From Polynucleobacter sp. (GTDB lineage Bacteria; Pseudomonadota; Gammaproteobacteria; Burkholderiales; Burkholderiaceae): a stretch of 49,519 nt of DNA. The DNA is taken from the NCBI GenBank assembly GCA_030696845.1, contig JAUYRJ010000005.1, positions 1 to 49,519 of the forward strand, in the 5' to 3' direction. Made by a program: the position numbers and the translations under genes. Positions 42,931 to 49,519 of the stretch are shown here, piece after piece. The number at the start of each line of letters is the position of its first letter. The stretch's first letter is position 1. The notes under the pieces are model-generated. The model saw nothing but the letters and a program-made list of their open reading frames with translations, did no database searches and was not told where the DNA came from.

Positions 42931-43002
42931 TCCGCAATAAATGCGGAGAATAATAGACTTTGCGGTGAATACACCCTATAATCTCCGCATGGATAGCGGA
43001 GA
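42931..43002 (+). promoter_or_regulatory. fic promoter with two operators, one over the start codon
   Basis: TCCGCA-ATAAA-TGCGGA (42931-42947) and TCTCCGC-ATGGATA-GCGGAGA (42982-43002) share the CCGC/GCGG core. The second contains the ATG at 42989. TATAAT at 42977-42982, with TAGACT 17 bp upstream, would place transcription start at about the A of this ATG, implying a leaderless message. Confidence 0.55.
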
Positions 43003-44137
43003 TAAGAACTACATTTGGCAAGATTCCCAATGGCCTCATTGGGAGTACGACCTCAAGCAGCTCACTGGTTTGTTGACTCAGGTGTACCAAGCTCAAGGAC
43101 GCCTACTGGGGCGCTTACATCATGTGGGTATTCACCTGCGCGATCAAGAGTCCTTGCGCGTACTTACTGAGGATGTACTTAAAACCAGCGAAATTGAAGG
43201 TGAAAAACTTGATCCAAACTCGGTCCGCTCATCCATTGCAAAACGATTGGGTATCGATATCGGAGCCTTAGCTCCAGCAGATCGTCATATCGATGGTGTG
43301 GTTGATATGGTGCTCGACGCCACCCAACACCATCAGAACAATTTAACGCAAGAACGACTCTTCGCCTGGCATGCCGCCCTCTTTCCTACGGGCTATAGCG
43401 GCTTATCCAAAATATTGGTTGGCACTTGGCGCGATGATGCCCTAGGACCCATGCAGGTTGTTTCGGGCCCCGTGAGTCGCCAAAAGGTTCACTTTGAGGC
43501 ACCGCCAGCACCATTCTTACCGCCAGAAATGGCGCAGTTTTTACTCTGGTTCAATGTAGATCAGCAAGATGATCCAATTATTAAAGCAGGCTTAGCTCAC
43601 CTCTGGTTTGTGACGCTGCACCCTTTTGACGATGGTAATGGTCGGATAGCAAGGGCAATTGGCGACATGGCATTAGCTCGAGCAGATGGATCATCGCAGC
43701 GTTTTTATAGTCTATCAGCGCAAATTGGACGCGATCGTAAAAATTACTATGATCTTCTTGAGAAAACGCAAAAGGGGACTCTGGATGTGACGCAGTGGCT
43801 TAGCTGGTTTTTGAGTAGCCTGCTATCTGCCATCCAAGTTGCGGAAGCGGCGCTCTCTACAACTCTAGTCAAAACCAATTTTTGGCAACACTGGTCTGGA
43901 ACGTCAATGAACGCGCGACAAATCAAGTTACTGAATAAATTGCTTGATGGATTCGATGGGAAGCTTACTAGCAGCAAATGGGCTCTGATTGCCAAGTGCT
44001 CACCGGATACTGCATTACGAGATATCACCGATTTATTAGAGCGTGGTGCATTAGTGAAATCGGATTCCGGGGGCCGCAGTACTAGCTATGAATTGCTTAA
44101 GCTAATTAGTGATGTACCTAGGAATTATCGGCTATAA
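42989..44137 (+). CDS. Fic-domain protein with DUF4172-like N-terminus and C-terminal winged helix
   Basis: A 382-residue Fic protein. The N-terminal region (WPHWEYDLKQLTGLLTQVYQ) matches DUF4172-type Fic proteins. An inhibitory helix motif TSEIEG lies near residue 66, the central Fic motif is HPFDDGNGRIARAI, and the C-terminus is a winged helix (MNARQIKLLNKLLDGFDGKL, CSPDTALRDITDLLERGALV). Fic enzymes AMPylate or otherwise modify proteins; the intact inhibitory motif predicts an autoinhibited enzyme. ATG 42989 is preferred over 42941 because of the -10 box between them. The winged helix could bind the palindromes around its start codon for autoregulation. Confidence 0.87.
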   Translation: MDSGDKNYIWQDSQWPHWEYDLKQLTGLLTQVYQAQGRLLGRLHHVGIHLRDQESLRVLTEDVLKTSEIEGEKLDPNSVRSSIAKRLGIDIGALAPADRHIDGVVDMVLDATQHHQNNLTQERLFAWHAALFPTGYSGLSKILVGTWRDDALGPMQVVSGPVSRQKVHFEAPPAPFLPPEMAQFLLWFNVDQQDDPIIKAGLAHLWFVTLHPFDDGNGRIARAIGDMALARADGSSQRFYSLSAQIGRDRKNYYDLLEKTQKGTLDVTQWLSWFLSSLLSAIQVAEAALSTTLVKTNFWQHWSGTSMNARQIKLLNKLLDGFDGKLTSSKWALIAKCSPDTALRDITDLLERGALVKSDSGGRSTSYELLKLISDVPRNYRL

Positions 44138-44139
44138 GA

Positions 44140-44328
44140 ATGCCCACAATATATACATCAGAGCAAGCATTTAGAAGATTATGGAGTTGCGCAAATCATA
44201 GCCCTTTTCTACCACCACTTAAGCATCAGGAAAAATGGCTTGAAACATATCCAGGCGAAATATTATTTACAGAAGAAGATCTTAAAAGCGAATCTTGGAA
44301 TGATGTAATTTTGATCCTATGTATTTAA
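44140..44328 (+). CDS. Hypothetical 62-aa protein following fic
   Basis: Not recognised. The frame starts 2 bp after the fic stop and ends 24 bp before the protease gene, so it sits like a coupled middle gene. The peptide (MPTIYTSEQAFRRLWSCANH, then HQEKWLETYPGEILFTEEDL) is acidic, soluble and contains two tryptophans conserved-looking in spacing, but no known motif is visible. It may be expressed by translational coupling only. Confidence 0.5.
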   Translation: MPTIYTSEQAFRRLWSCANHSPFLPPLKHQEKWLETYPGEILFTEEDLKSESWNDVILILCI

Positions 44329-44352
44329 GCGGGGTTAACAAATTCAAAGGAT

Positions 44353-45174
44353 ATGAATAATTATTTCAGCTTTTTACATTCCGGTTACCCGGGAAATTGT
44401 GTTGCACCACTAATCTTATCCGGACCCTCTAATATCGATTTTCCAGCGATGGCTGGCACAGGGTTCTTTGCCAGAAGAGGGCGAAGAATTTATTTTGTAA
44501 CGGCAAAGCATTGCTTAAGTAATTTAATTGATGTTGGAGATCAAAATTGGGATTCTATAATTTCTACGATTAGCCTACCATTTGATCTTAACGGAAGCGC
44601 GACTGGGCAAAAACACTATGTTCAATTTTCCCAAGCTATATCCGTTGAATCGAACCACATAGATATTCCAGGTAATTATTTAGATGTAGTATTTCTTGAA
44701 ATTGATATTAATAGCACAACAAATAAGCAGGAAAAAGAATTGCTTCGTAAAGCAATTAAGCTTCCTCATACTGGAGAATGGCTTGAATCGTTTGAGAAAA
44801 AAAATTCAAACTTAGCGTTGAAGACAACAGGATTAGAATTAACTGCCCTAGGATTTCCCTACGTAGGCTCATCATCGAAGATTGAATACCCGGCCCCAGA
44901 TGCCTTTTCATCTGAACGAACATACTATATTCATATGCAGCCATGCAAAATTACGGGCTCCATGGAAAATACAGGTGATCCAGATCGACTTAAATTTATT
45001 TGTAATGACTGGGGCAAAGATATGGGTGGATTTAGTGGATCCCCTGTCATCATTGGTTTTAAGAATGGAAATGGCAATCAATATATGCTGGCAGGAATGC
45101 TAGTAACAGGTGGTGCAAACAGCGTAGCTTATTTTCTCAAAGTTTCATACATGATGAAAGCTTTCGTTAATTAA
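44353..45174 (+). CDS. Trypsin-fold serine protease, cytoplasmic, defence-like context
   Basis: A 273-residue protein with a chymotrypsin/HtrA-like catalytic triad: His53 in FVTAKHCLSN, probable Asp111 in NYLDVVFLEID, and Ser228 in GGFSGSPVII. There is no signal peptide or PDZ domain, so it would act in the cytoplasm. AAAGGAT precedes the ATG. It follows fic and a small gene on the same strand and converges on an OLD-family nuclease gene. The DNA is AT-rich compared with the rest of the window. Trypsin-like proteases occur as effectors or activators in bacterial immune systems, but the role here is inference. Confidence 0.75.
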   Translation: MNNYFSFLHSGYPGNCVAPLILSGPSNIDFPAMAGTGFFARRGRRIYFVTAKHCLSNLIDVGDQNWDSIISTISLPFDLNGSATGQKHYVQFSQAISVESNHIDIPGNYLDVVFLEIDINSTTNKQEKELLRKAIKLPHTGEWLESFEKKNSNLALKTTGLELTALGFPYVGSSSKIEYPAPDAFSSERTYYIHMQPCKITGSMENTGDPDRLKFICNDWGKDMGGFSGSPVIIGFKNGNGNQYMLAGMLVTGGANSVAYFLKVSYMMKAFVN

Positions 45175-45238
45175 GTTTCACATGTCAATATCACCTTAGA
45201 CGACAAGCAGATATTAGGGAATACAGAAGGCCCCCTCT

Positions 45239-47137
45239 TTAATTAATTTCTAAATGCTGCCTCTCAAAGTGCCTTTGAAAAAAATCAAGAATGAAAAGCA
45301 GTCTTTTGATCGCGGATTGAGGCAATGCAGATGAATCACTAGACGCACAGGCTTCCGCTAAGTACCAACCCAATTGTTTTTTTGTTGGATTTTGCTTTAA
45401 CCCCAGTTTGTCTTTCGCCAAATCTAGAGTTTCTTGTCCGAGCAATTTTTCAATAGCCATCTTCAAATGGCTAGCATCGATATCCCCAAGCGTAATTACA
45501 GATGAATCAGGAAGGAACCATGTTTCGCGATAAGCATCACGCGCTTTTCTACCCTCCTTGTCATCATCAAGAAGCATTGCAAACGCCATACCCTGCCCAA
45601 GCATCTGACTCACAATTGGGCCGGATGATCCAGAGCCAGCGCCTGGCACAAGATTAAATTTGAATCGCACACCTGAATGCTCACTTACAAGCCGAAGCGC
45701 ATAGTAATCTGTAATTCCCTCAACGATCAAGTAGGGTCCTGACCCTATGATCTCTGGGGGAATGTATTCTAGCTTTTCTATAACGGGTTGAAAGTAACTG
45801 GATCGAGTTGGGAACTTAGCAACAAACCGACGATAAAGAGTAGCAGTAATACGTGTAGGCTTCGTATCTAACCCAAAATTATCTTGCTCGTCATAGTCGA
45901 GGGCAGCATTTTCGACAATATATGCGGAACTGAGCCACTTTGGGTTAATCATATGATGACTGTGAGTGGAATATATTATCTTGTTGCCATTTGATGCAAT
46001 TCTTGAAAAACTAGTGAGTAATTCTGCCTGCGCCTTTGCATGGAGATTTGCTGCGGGTTCGTCAAAAATAAAGATCGTTTTTCGACTCTTAGTTTGTTTG
46101 AAGCCAGTAAAAAGAAGGAAGGAGAAAAACCATCTAAAGCCAAGAGATCTTTCATTAATTGCATAGCGCGACTCTCCGTCTGATACAAAAAAAGAGGCAT
46201 AAGGCAAATTACCCTTCTCCGTATCTACATTCCATTCAACGGTAATACTTTTTGCTGAAATTGCGCGTTGAAATATTTTCTGCCAACTGCCAAGTACTTC
46301 ACGAGTTATTAGGTTTGATAGCTTCTGGAATACAGAGTCTATCGGAGTTTTATTGGGGCTACCAAAGAAAATTGAAAGCCAGTTCGGAGTTTCTTCCTTT
46401 TCCTTAAATTCCTCAATTCGTTTGCAGACATGCTTCTCAAGATCTAACCCCTCGCCAAGACTATCAAGAATATCTTGTAGCACATATCGATAATGTCGAT
46501 TTACCGCTGTTTCACCTTCATGCTCCTTTAAATATATGCGGGCAGGCATATCGACTAAAAAAGTTGGGAAATATGCAACCTGCTCTAGCTGCGATTGAAT
46601 AAGTTGAATGCACTTAAGCCAAAGATCTGGAGCATCAGGCCCTTCTTTTGGGCGCACATAATCCTTATAAACCCCGGCCTTACCTTTCCTTACTTTTAAA
46701 CTCAGTCCCCAGATATTGACAGACTTCTCTAGGGCGCTATCTTGAAATTTAAAAGTACGGATGACTTGGAATGGCCTTCTAAGTGATTCGATATCCAAGA
46801 TAACTTTAAAGTCTTTTGCGATCCCTGCAAGATTTACTATATCCTGCTCCTCAAGCTGGATTGTTCCCGCAACCGTTATTTCCCCCGTAAATGCAGCTTT
46901 CCGATGGAGTGGAATGAGGCTAAGCGCGGAAGTCTCTGCGTAAGCCCCCTCAAACAGGTTTGCAATTGACTTGTCGCCTGTTACAAAATGGGAAATTGCC
47001 TCGAGGATAGTGCTTTTCCCGCTCTCGTTCAGGCCAATAAGAGTTAGAACAGGGCTGGAAGATCGCGTTTCAAGATCTATTGTGACGTCTTCGGCACCCT
47101 TGAAATTTTTAACTTGAAAGCTTGTAATCCGCGGCAT
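45239..47137 (-). CDS. OLD-family ATPase with TOPRIM nuclease domain
   Basis: A 632-residue ABC-type ATPase fused to a TOPRIM domain. Walker A is LIGLNESGKSTILEAISHF (about residue 33-51), Walker B is IFIFDEPAANLHAKAQAELL (near residue 355), and the switch-like HSHHMINPKW follows. The C-terminal TOPRIM has YLIVEGITDYYALRLVSEHS and MLLDDDKEGRKARDAY, the conserved Glu and Asp-x-Asp for metal-dependent nicking. OLD nucleases act in anti-phage defence alone (P2 Old) or with partners such as the Gabija helicase. No UvrD-like partner is adjacent here. The low GC and neighbouring TA genes support an accessory defence role. Confidence 0.87.
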   Translation of the reverse strand: MPRITSFQVKNFKGAEDVTIDLETRSSSPVLTLIGLNESGKSTILEAISHFVTGDKSIANLFEGAYAETSALSLIPLHRKAAFTGEITVAGTIQLEEQDIVNLAGIAKDFKVILDIESLRRPFQVIRTFKFQDSALEKSVNIWGLSLKVRKGKAGVYKDYVRPKEGPDAPDLWLKCIQLIQSQLEQVAYFPTFLVDMPARIYLKEHEGETAVNRHYRYVLQDILDSLGEGLDLEKHVCKRIEEFKEKEETPNWLSIFFGSPNKTPIDSVFQKLSNLITREVLGSWQKIFQRAISAKSITVEWNVDTEKGNLPYASFFVSDGESRYAINERSLGFRWFFSFLLFTGFKQTKSRKTIFIFDEPAANLHAKAQAELLTSFSRIASNGNKIIYSTHSHHMINPKWLSSAYIVENAALDYDEQDNFGLDTKPTRITATLYRRFVAKFPTRSSYFQPVIEKLEYIPPEIIGSGPYLIVEGITDYYALRLVSEHSGVRFKFNLVPGAGSGSSGPIVSQMLGQGMAFAMLLDDDKEGRKARDAYRETWFLPDSSVITLGDIDASHLKMAIEKLLGQETLDLAKDKLGLKQNPTKKQLGWYLAEACASSDSSALPQSAIKRLLFILDFFQRHFERQHLEIN

Positions 47138-47300
47138 GAGACATTCTCCCGAAATTTACCGATGGTTATGTGCACCTACTTATTAACGCAAACTGGGTAC
47201 GAATCATTGTACTGTGTGCAGTCAGACGCTATTTAGGGCATCTGTTCAATTAGTGCCGAGTCAAGAGGGATAGTTAGCTTTTCCCGATAAACATCCCTGC

Positions 47301-48647
47301 CTAACCGCATTCTGTTATTTTCTTGTTTCTCAATTGCTCTACCATTTCCACCAATATCGCGTGACGAATCGCCCTTAACACCTGACGTTCACTAGCAAGC
47401 GTCGTTGCTACCGACGGCTCATCGGGGTATTCCAATTCAAACTTCTTAAATGAACTTTCAATTTCCTCAATTAGACCATCCGCCACCGGAACCAACTCCA
47501 CTAGCTGGCGATCAAGCTCTCGCTCAGCCGTTTGCCTACTCAAACCCAAAGCCATTCCAGCACCCAAAACGTCTTCCCGTGTAACCGCAGAAAAAGTTTT
47601 TGCATTACCAATTTGTAAAGCTAGCGCCGTATTGGGCCAAGTCGCTTTTTCATTAGAAAAAGTACGTGTGTCATAGACTGCTGTTGATAGAAGATCGTAC
47701 GCTTTGGCAATATTAATGCCCGATGCATCCACCAAGAACGATAGGTTCTTTAAATGATTATCTCCATTGCCCACCAACAAATTAAACACCAACCAACGAT
47801 AGATAGCCAATCGAGCAACGGCCTTGTTTCGACATTGGTTAATCGCCTGGGCAAGAGCATTTAAATTGGCACCATAGTATTTAAATTCACGTGATTTATT
47901 TAGCAACTGACAGCTATCAATAATATGTAATCGCTTCATTTGAATTGACGGCGAGATAACACGATCAAAGCGCTCAATTACATAAACTGGCTGCGGAACA
48001 TAAAGACGATACACATTAGGCACATCTAACCCAAGAGCCCGCGCTAATTTCATCGTGAAATACTCATTCATCACGGTTGCTGAGTAAGCCGGATCTTGGT
48101 GATTAGGTTTTAAGATATGTGTTGAAGGCGTTCTCGCTAAAGGCTCAAACAACGCCTCGCCCTGAAGCACAACCAAGAGCTTATGCTGCGCCCCCGCCAA
48201 GGACATTTTCTTTGGGGAATTTTGTGAGATAGAGGCATGCGGCAAATTAGTGATGCGGTCACTTAGCTCAGAAAAACTTAAGGGAACCAACCCCTGCTCT
48301 TGCGGCGTCACATCTTCTGGCAGCATTAATACTAGTGAGCCAGCCGACTCACGTCCAAAATACGCCAGTAGTCCAAAAGCATCTTCGCTTGGCAGCTTCG
48401 CCTCGCGAGCCAAAATGGTTCGCATATTTTCTTCGGGAAGCAGGTTATCAAAATACCACTGCACGGGCCTATTAGTAGCGCCATCCTGATGCAATAACTG
48501 CGTCCTTGATAAAGCTGGAGATAAATCAAATGCCTCAGGCGAATTTATCCAGTCTTGTGCATACTCAAAACTCCAAAGATTATTTTGCTCAACAAGTTGC
48601 CCAACCCTCTGGTCATTAATAAATATATCCAGTACACGCGCGTTCAT
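47301..48647 (-). CDS. HipA-like kinase toxin (module 3)
   Basis: A 448-residue HipA kinase: QWYFDNLLPEENMRTILARE, LAYFGRESAGSLVLMLPE, nucleotide loop MSLAGAQHKLLVVLQGE, RTPSTHILKPNHQDPAYSAT, PVYVIERFDRV, the catalytic NLLVGNGDNHLKNLSFLVD and INIAKAYDLLSTAVYDTRTF. In the catalytic loop His-x-Lys-Asn is present as NHLKN, as in active kinases. Its ATG overlaps the antitoxin stop by four bases (ATGA). It resembles module 1 more than module 2. Confidence 0.88.
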   Translation of the reverse strand: MNARVLDIFINDQRVGQLVEQNNLWSFEYAQDWINSPEAFDLSPALSRTQLLHQDGATNRPVQWYFDNLLPEENMRTILAREAKLPSEDAFGLLAYFGRESAGSLVLMLPEDVTPQEQGLVPLSFSELSDRITNLPHASISQNSPKKMSLAGAQHKLLVVLQGEALFEPLARTPSTHILKPNHQDPAYSATVMNEYFTMKLARALGLDVPNVYRLYVPQPVYVIERFDRVISPSIQMKRLHIIDSCQLLNKSREFKYYGANLNALAQAINQCRNKAVARLAIYRWLVFNLLVGNGDNHLKNLSFLVDASGINIAKAYDLLSTAVYDTRTFSNEKATWPNTALALQIGNAKTFSAVTREDVLGAGMALGLSRQTAERELDRQLVELVPVADGLIEEIESSFKKFELEYPDEPSVATTLASERQVLRAIRHAILVEMVEQLRNKKITECG

Positions 48648-48955
48648 ACTGAACCCGCCTTTGGCACAGAAAACCGACGCTTGGGCGGCAGTGGCTTAAC
48701 ACCTTCCACCTGCAATTTTTCAAAATTGGCCAATATGTCATCCGCTACATCTGCACTAAGTTCAATGCCAAGTTCTTGCAAGAGCTTAATTACGCGGCCA
48801 AATTGAACGGTTTCCTTGCCCCGCTCCACCTCACGCACAAAAACAGGCCCCAATCCAGCACTCCCAGCAACATCATCCAAGCGCAACTTTTGATGCTTAC
48901 GAGTTGCCCTAATCAACAATCCTAGATCCTGAGGTTTGGTAATCTTGATTTTCAC
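48644..48955 (-). CDS. HipB-like HTH antitoxin (module 3)
   Basis: A 103-residue XRE-type HTH protein: DLGLLIRATRKHQKLRLDDV, AGSAGLGPVFVREVERGKET, VQFGRVIKLLQELGIELSAD, with a basic C-terminal tail PLPPKRRFSVPKAG. It is the first gene of the leftward pair and would bind the three palindromes spaced 50 bp apart upstream. The ERGKETVQ segment is shared with the module 1 antitoxin, suggesting common ancestry. Confidence 0.85.
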   Translation of the reverse strand: MKIKITKPQDLGLLIRATRKHQKLRLDDVAGSAGLGPVFVREVERGKETVQFGRVIKLLQELGIELSADVADDILANFEKLQVEGVKPLPPKRRFSVPKAGSV

Positions 48956-48972
48956 TGAGATGCCCTGATAAA

Positions 48973-49088
48973 CGATGTTATGTCATCGATTATCTCATAA
49001 TTTCGCATCTAATATTAATAAAAGATGCATATGCATCGATATACTTAGAAATATAGCTGATATATAAATTATCGATGCTTAAGCATCG
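48973..49088. promoter_or_regulatory. Three HipB-type operators with exact 50-bp spacing
   Basis: CGATG-TTATGT-CATCG (48973-48988), GATGC-ATAT-GCATC (49024-49037) and CGATGC-TTAA-GCATCG (49073-49088) have centres at 48980.5, 49030.5 and 49080.5. They lie upstream of the leftward hipB and before the small rightward gene at 49188. Confidence 0.65.
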
Positions 49089-49187
49089 TTATAATAAATT
49101 TTCCAAATTAGCCGCCCATGTTTACTCATGCAGTCACTCAAACATGATAGGGTTCAAGCTCACCAAACCAAAATAAAGAGGTCTACC

Positions 49188-49361
49188 ATGGCGCTTAACT
49201 CCAATGAATCAATTGGTCTAATCAAAGCTGGTATTGAATCAGGCTCAATTAAATTACGAGGTTCTGCTGGTTGTGGAGACATTGAGGCCGCTAAAGAGGT
49301 GGCTTTGATTGACTCTGCATATTTAAAAAAACTTTACTCAGATCTAAAGCTGGACAATTAA
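49188..49361 (+). CDS. Hypothetical 57-aa protein
   Basis: Not recognised. From ATG 49188, preceded by AAAGAGG, the frame encodes MALNSNESIGLIKAGIESGS followed by GDIEAAKEVALIDSAYLKKL and a short acidic tail. It is soluble and helix-prone. The frame extends back to 49128, but the internal start has the ribosome-binding site. It is divergent from hipB and may share the operator array. It lies just before an insertion sequence. Confidence 0.5.
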   Translation: MALNSNESIGLIKAGIESGSIKLRGSAGCGDIEAAKEVALIDSAYLKKLYSDLKLDN

Positions 49362-49474
49362 AAAACAGCTCTAATGGCATTCCCCCGATTCAGTAGACAG
49401 TTAATATTGTCAACTGGACTACCCACATTCCAATAGACACCGTTATAGTTTAATTAAACCAAACGGAGGCGGTA

Positions 49475-49519
49475 ATGGGGAAGGAGCATTTTGCAGAAGA
49501 GTTCAAGTTAGAGGCAGTT
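49475..49519 (+). CDS. IS transposase N-terminus (IS3-type OrfA), cut by window edge
   Basis: The last 15 codons read MGKEHFAEEFKLEAV, the usual opening of HTH_Tnp_1 transposase subunits of IS3-type elements. A ribosome-binding site (GGAGG) precedes the ATG. The left IS end probably lies within 49380-49430 (around TGTCAACTGGACTACCCAC), but the terminal inverted repeat cannot be defined without the other end. Confidence 0.6.
   Translation, partial: MGKEHFAEEFKLEAV

Larger units (their letters stand above)
42261..42988. other. Gene-poor intergenic region with several inverted repeats
   Basis: No convincing gene is seen in this roughly 730-bp stretch. It holds a mismatched hairpin and a partial copy of it (42527-42601), a perfect 45-bp palindrome (42674-42718), an 11-bp-arm hairpin (42824-42850) and the fic promoter with operators. 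The concentration of hairpins suggests mobile-element debris or a small structured RNA. Confidence 0.5.

Noticed and set aside
48973..49088. Periodic repeats suggestive of a small CRISPR array
   Set aside because: Units are short palindromes of differing interior, only three copies, no constant direct repeat, and they sit in a hipB promoter.

Overview
The window looks like a chromosome segment of a beta-proteobacterium of the order Burkholderiales with moderate GC, Polynucleobacter-like in flavour. This is inferred from Bug-type (TctC) solute receptors, a beta-type ferredoxin-NADP reductase, a betaproteobacterial style of sulfonate genes and mid-40s to about 50% GC over most of the sequence. 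No rRNA or tRNA gene was found to confirm it.

Positions 131-28700 form an organosulfonate catabolism island. From left to right it holds: a TauE-type sulfite exporter; a TRAP transporter (dctPQM) followed by a GMC dehydrogenase resembling isethionate dehydrogenase IseJ and a SulP anion transporter; a leftward Bug receptor-sauS-sauT operon for sulfoacetate activation and reduction; a rightward iclR-pta-soeABC-nitroreductase operon; leftward xsc; a rightward CobS/CobT-like AAA+/VWA pair; a leftward slcC-comC-suyA-suyB-gntR operon for sulfolactate; and a rightward Bug receptor. The pieces join into one scheme. Isethionate is oxidised, and sulfoacetate is reduced via sulfoacetyl-CoA, to sulfoacetaldehyde. 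Xsc cleaves this to acetyl phosphate and sulfite, and Pta makes acetyl-CoA. Sulfolactate is epimerised through sulfopyruvate by SlcC and ComC and desulfonated to pyruvate and sulfite by SuyAB. Sulfite is oxidised to sulfate by the cytoplasmic-face molybdoenzyme SoeABC, and the anions leave by TauE and/or SulP. A TTC-N9-GAA palindrome recurs before dctP, between the Bug receptor and iclR, and before xsc, which suggests that the IclR protein links these operons.

Positions 28854-30326 carry a strikingly GC-rich semialdehyde dehydrogenase gene. From 30.4 kb to the end the window alternates core genes (trmB, a DUF2721 protein, uppP, a TolC-type channel, a MraY/WecA-type transferase) with accessory toxin-antitoxin and defence-like genes. 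These are three separate HipBA modules, HicAB, HigBA with an uncharacterised third gene, a Fic protein with a DUF4172-like N-terminus, a trypsin-fold protease and an OLD-family ATPase/nuclease. The latter lie in visibly AT-rich DNA. The window ends in the first codons of an IS transposase.

The most unusual items are: the CobS/CobT-like pair divergent from xsc with no chelatase subunit nearby; the shared palindrome; an xsc terminator embedded in the nitroreductase coding sequence; Bug receptors without TctAB; 50-bp phased operator arrays before two hipBA modules; a trmB remnant beside hicAB; and the Fic/protease/OLD cassette.
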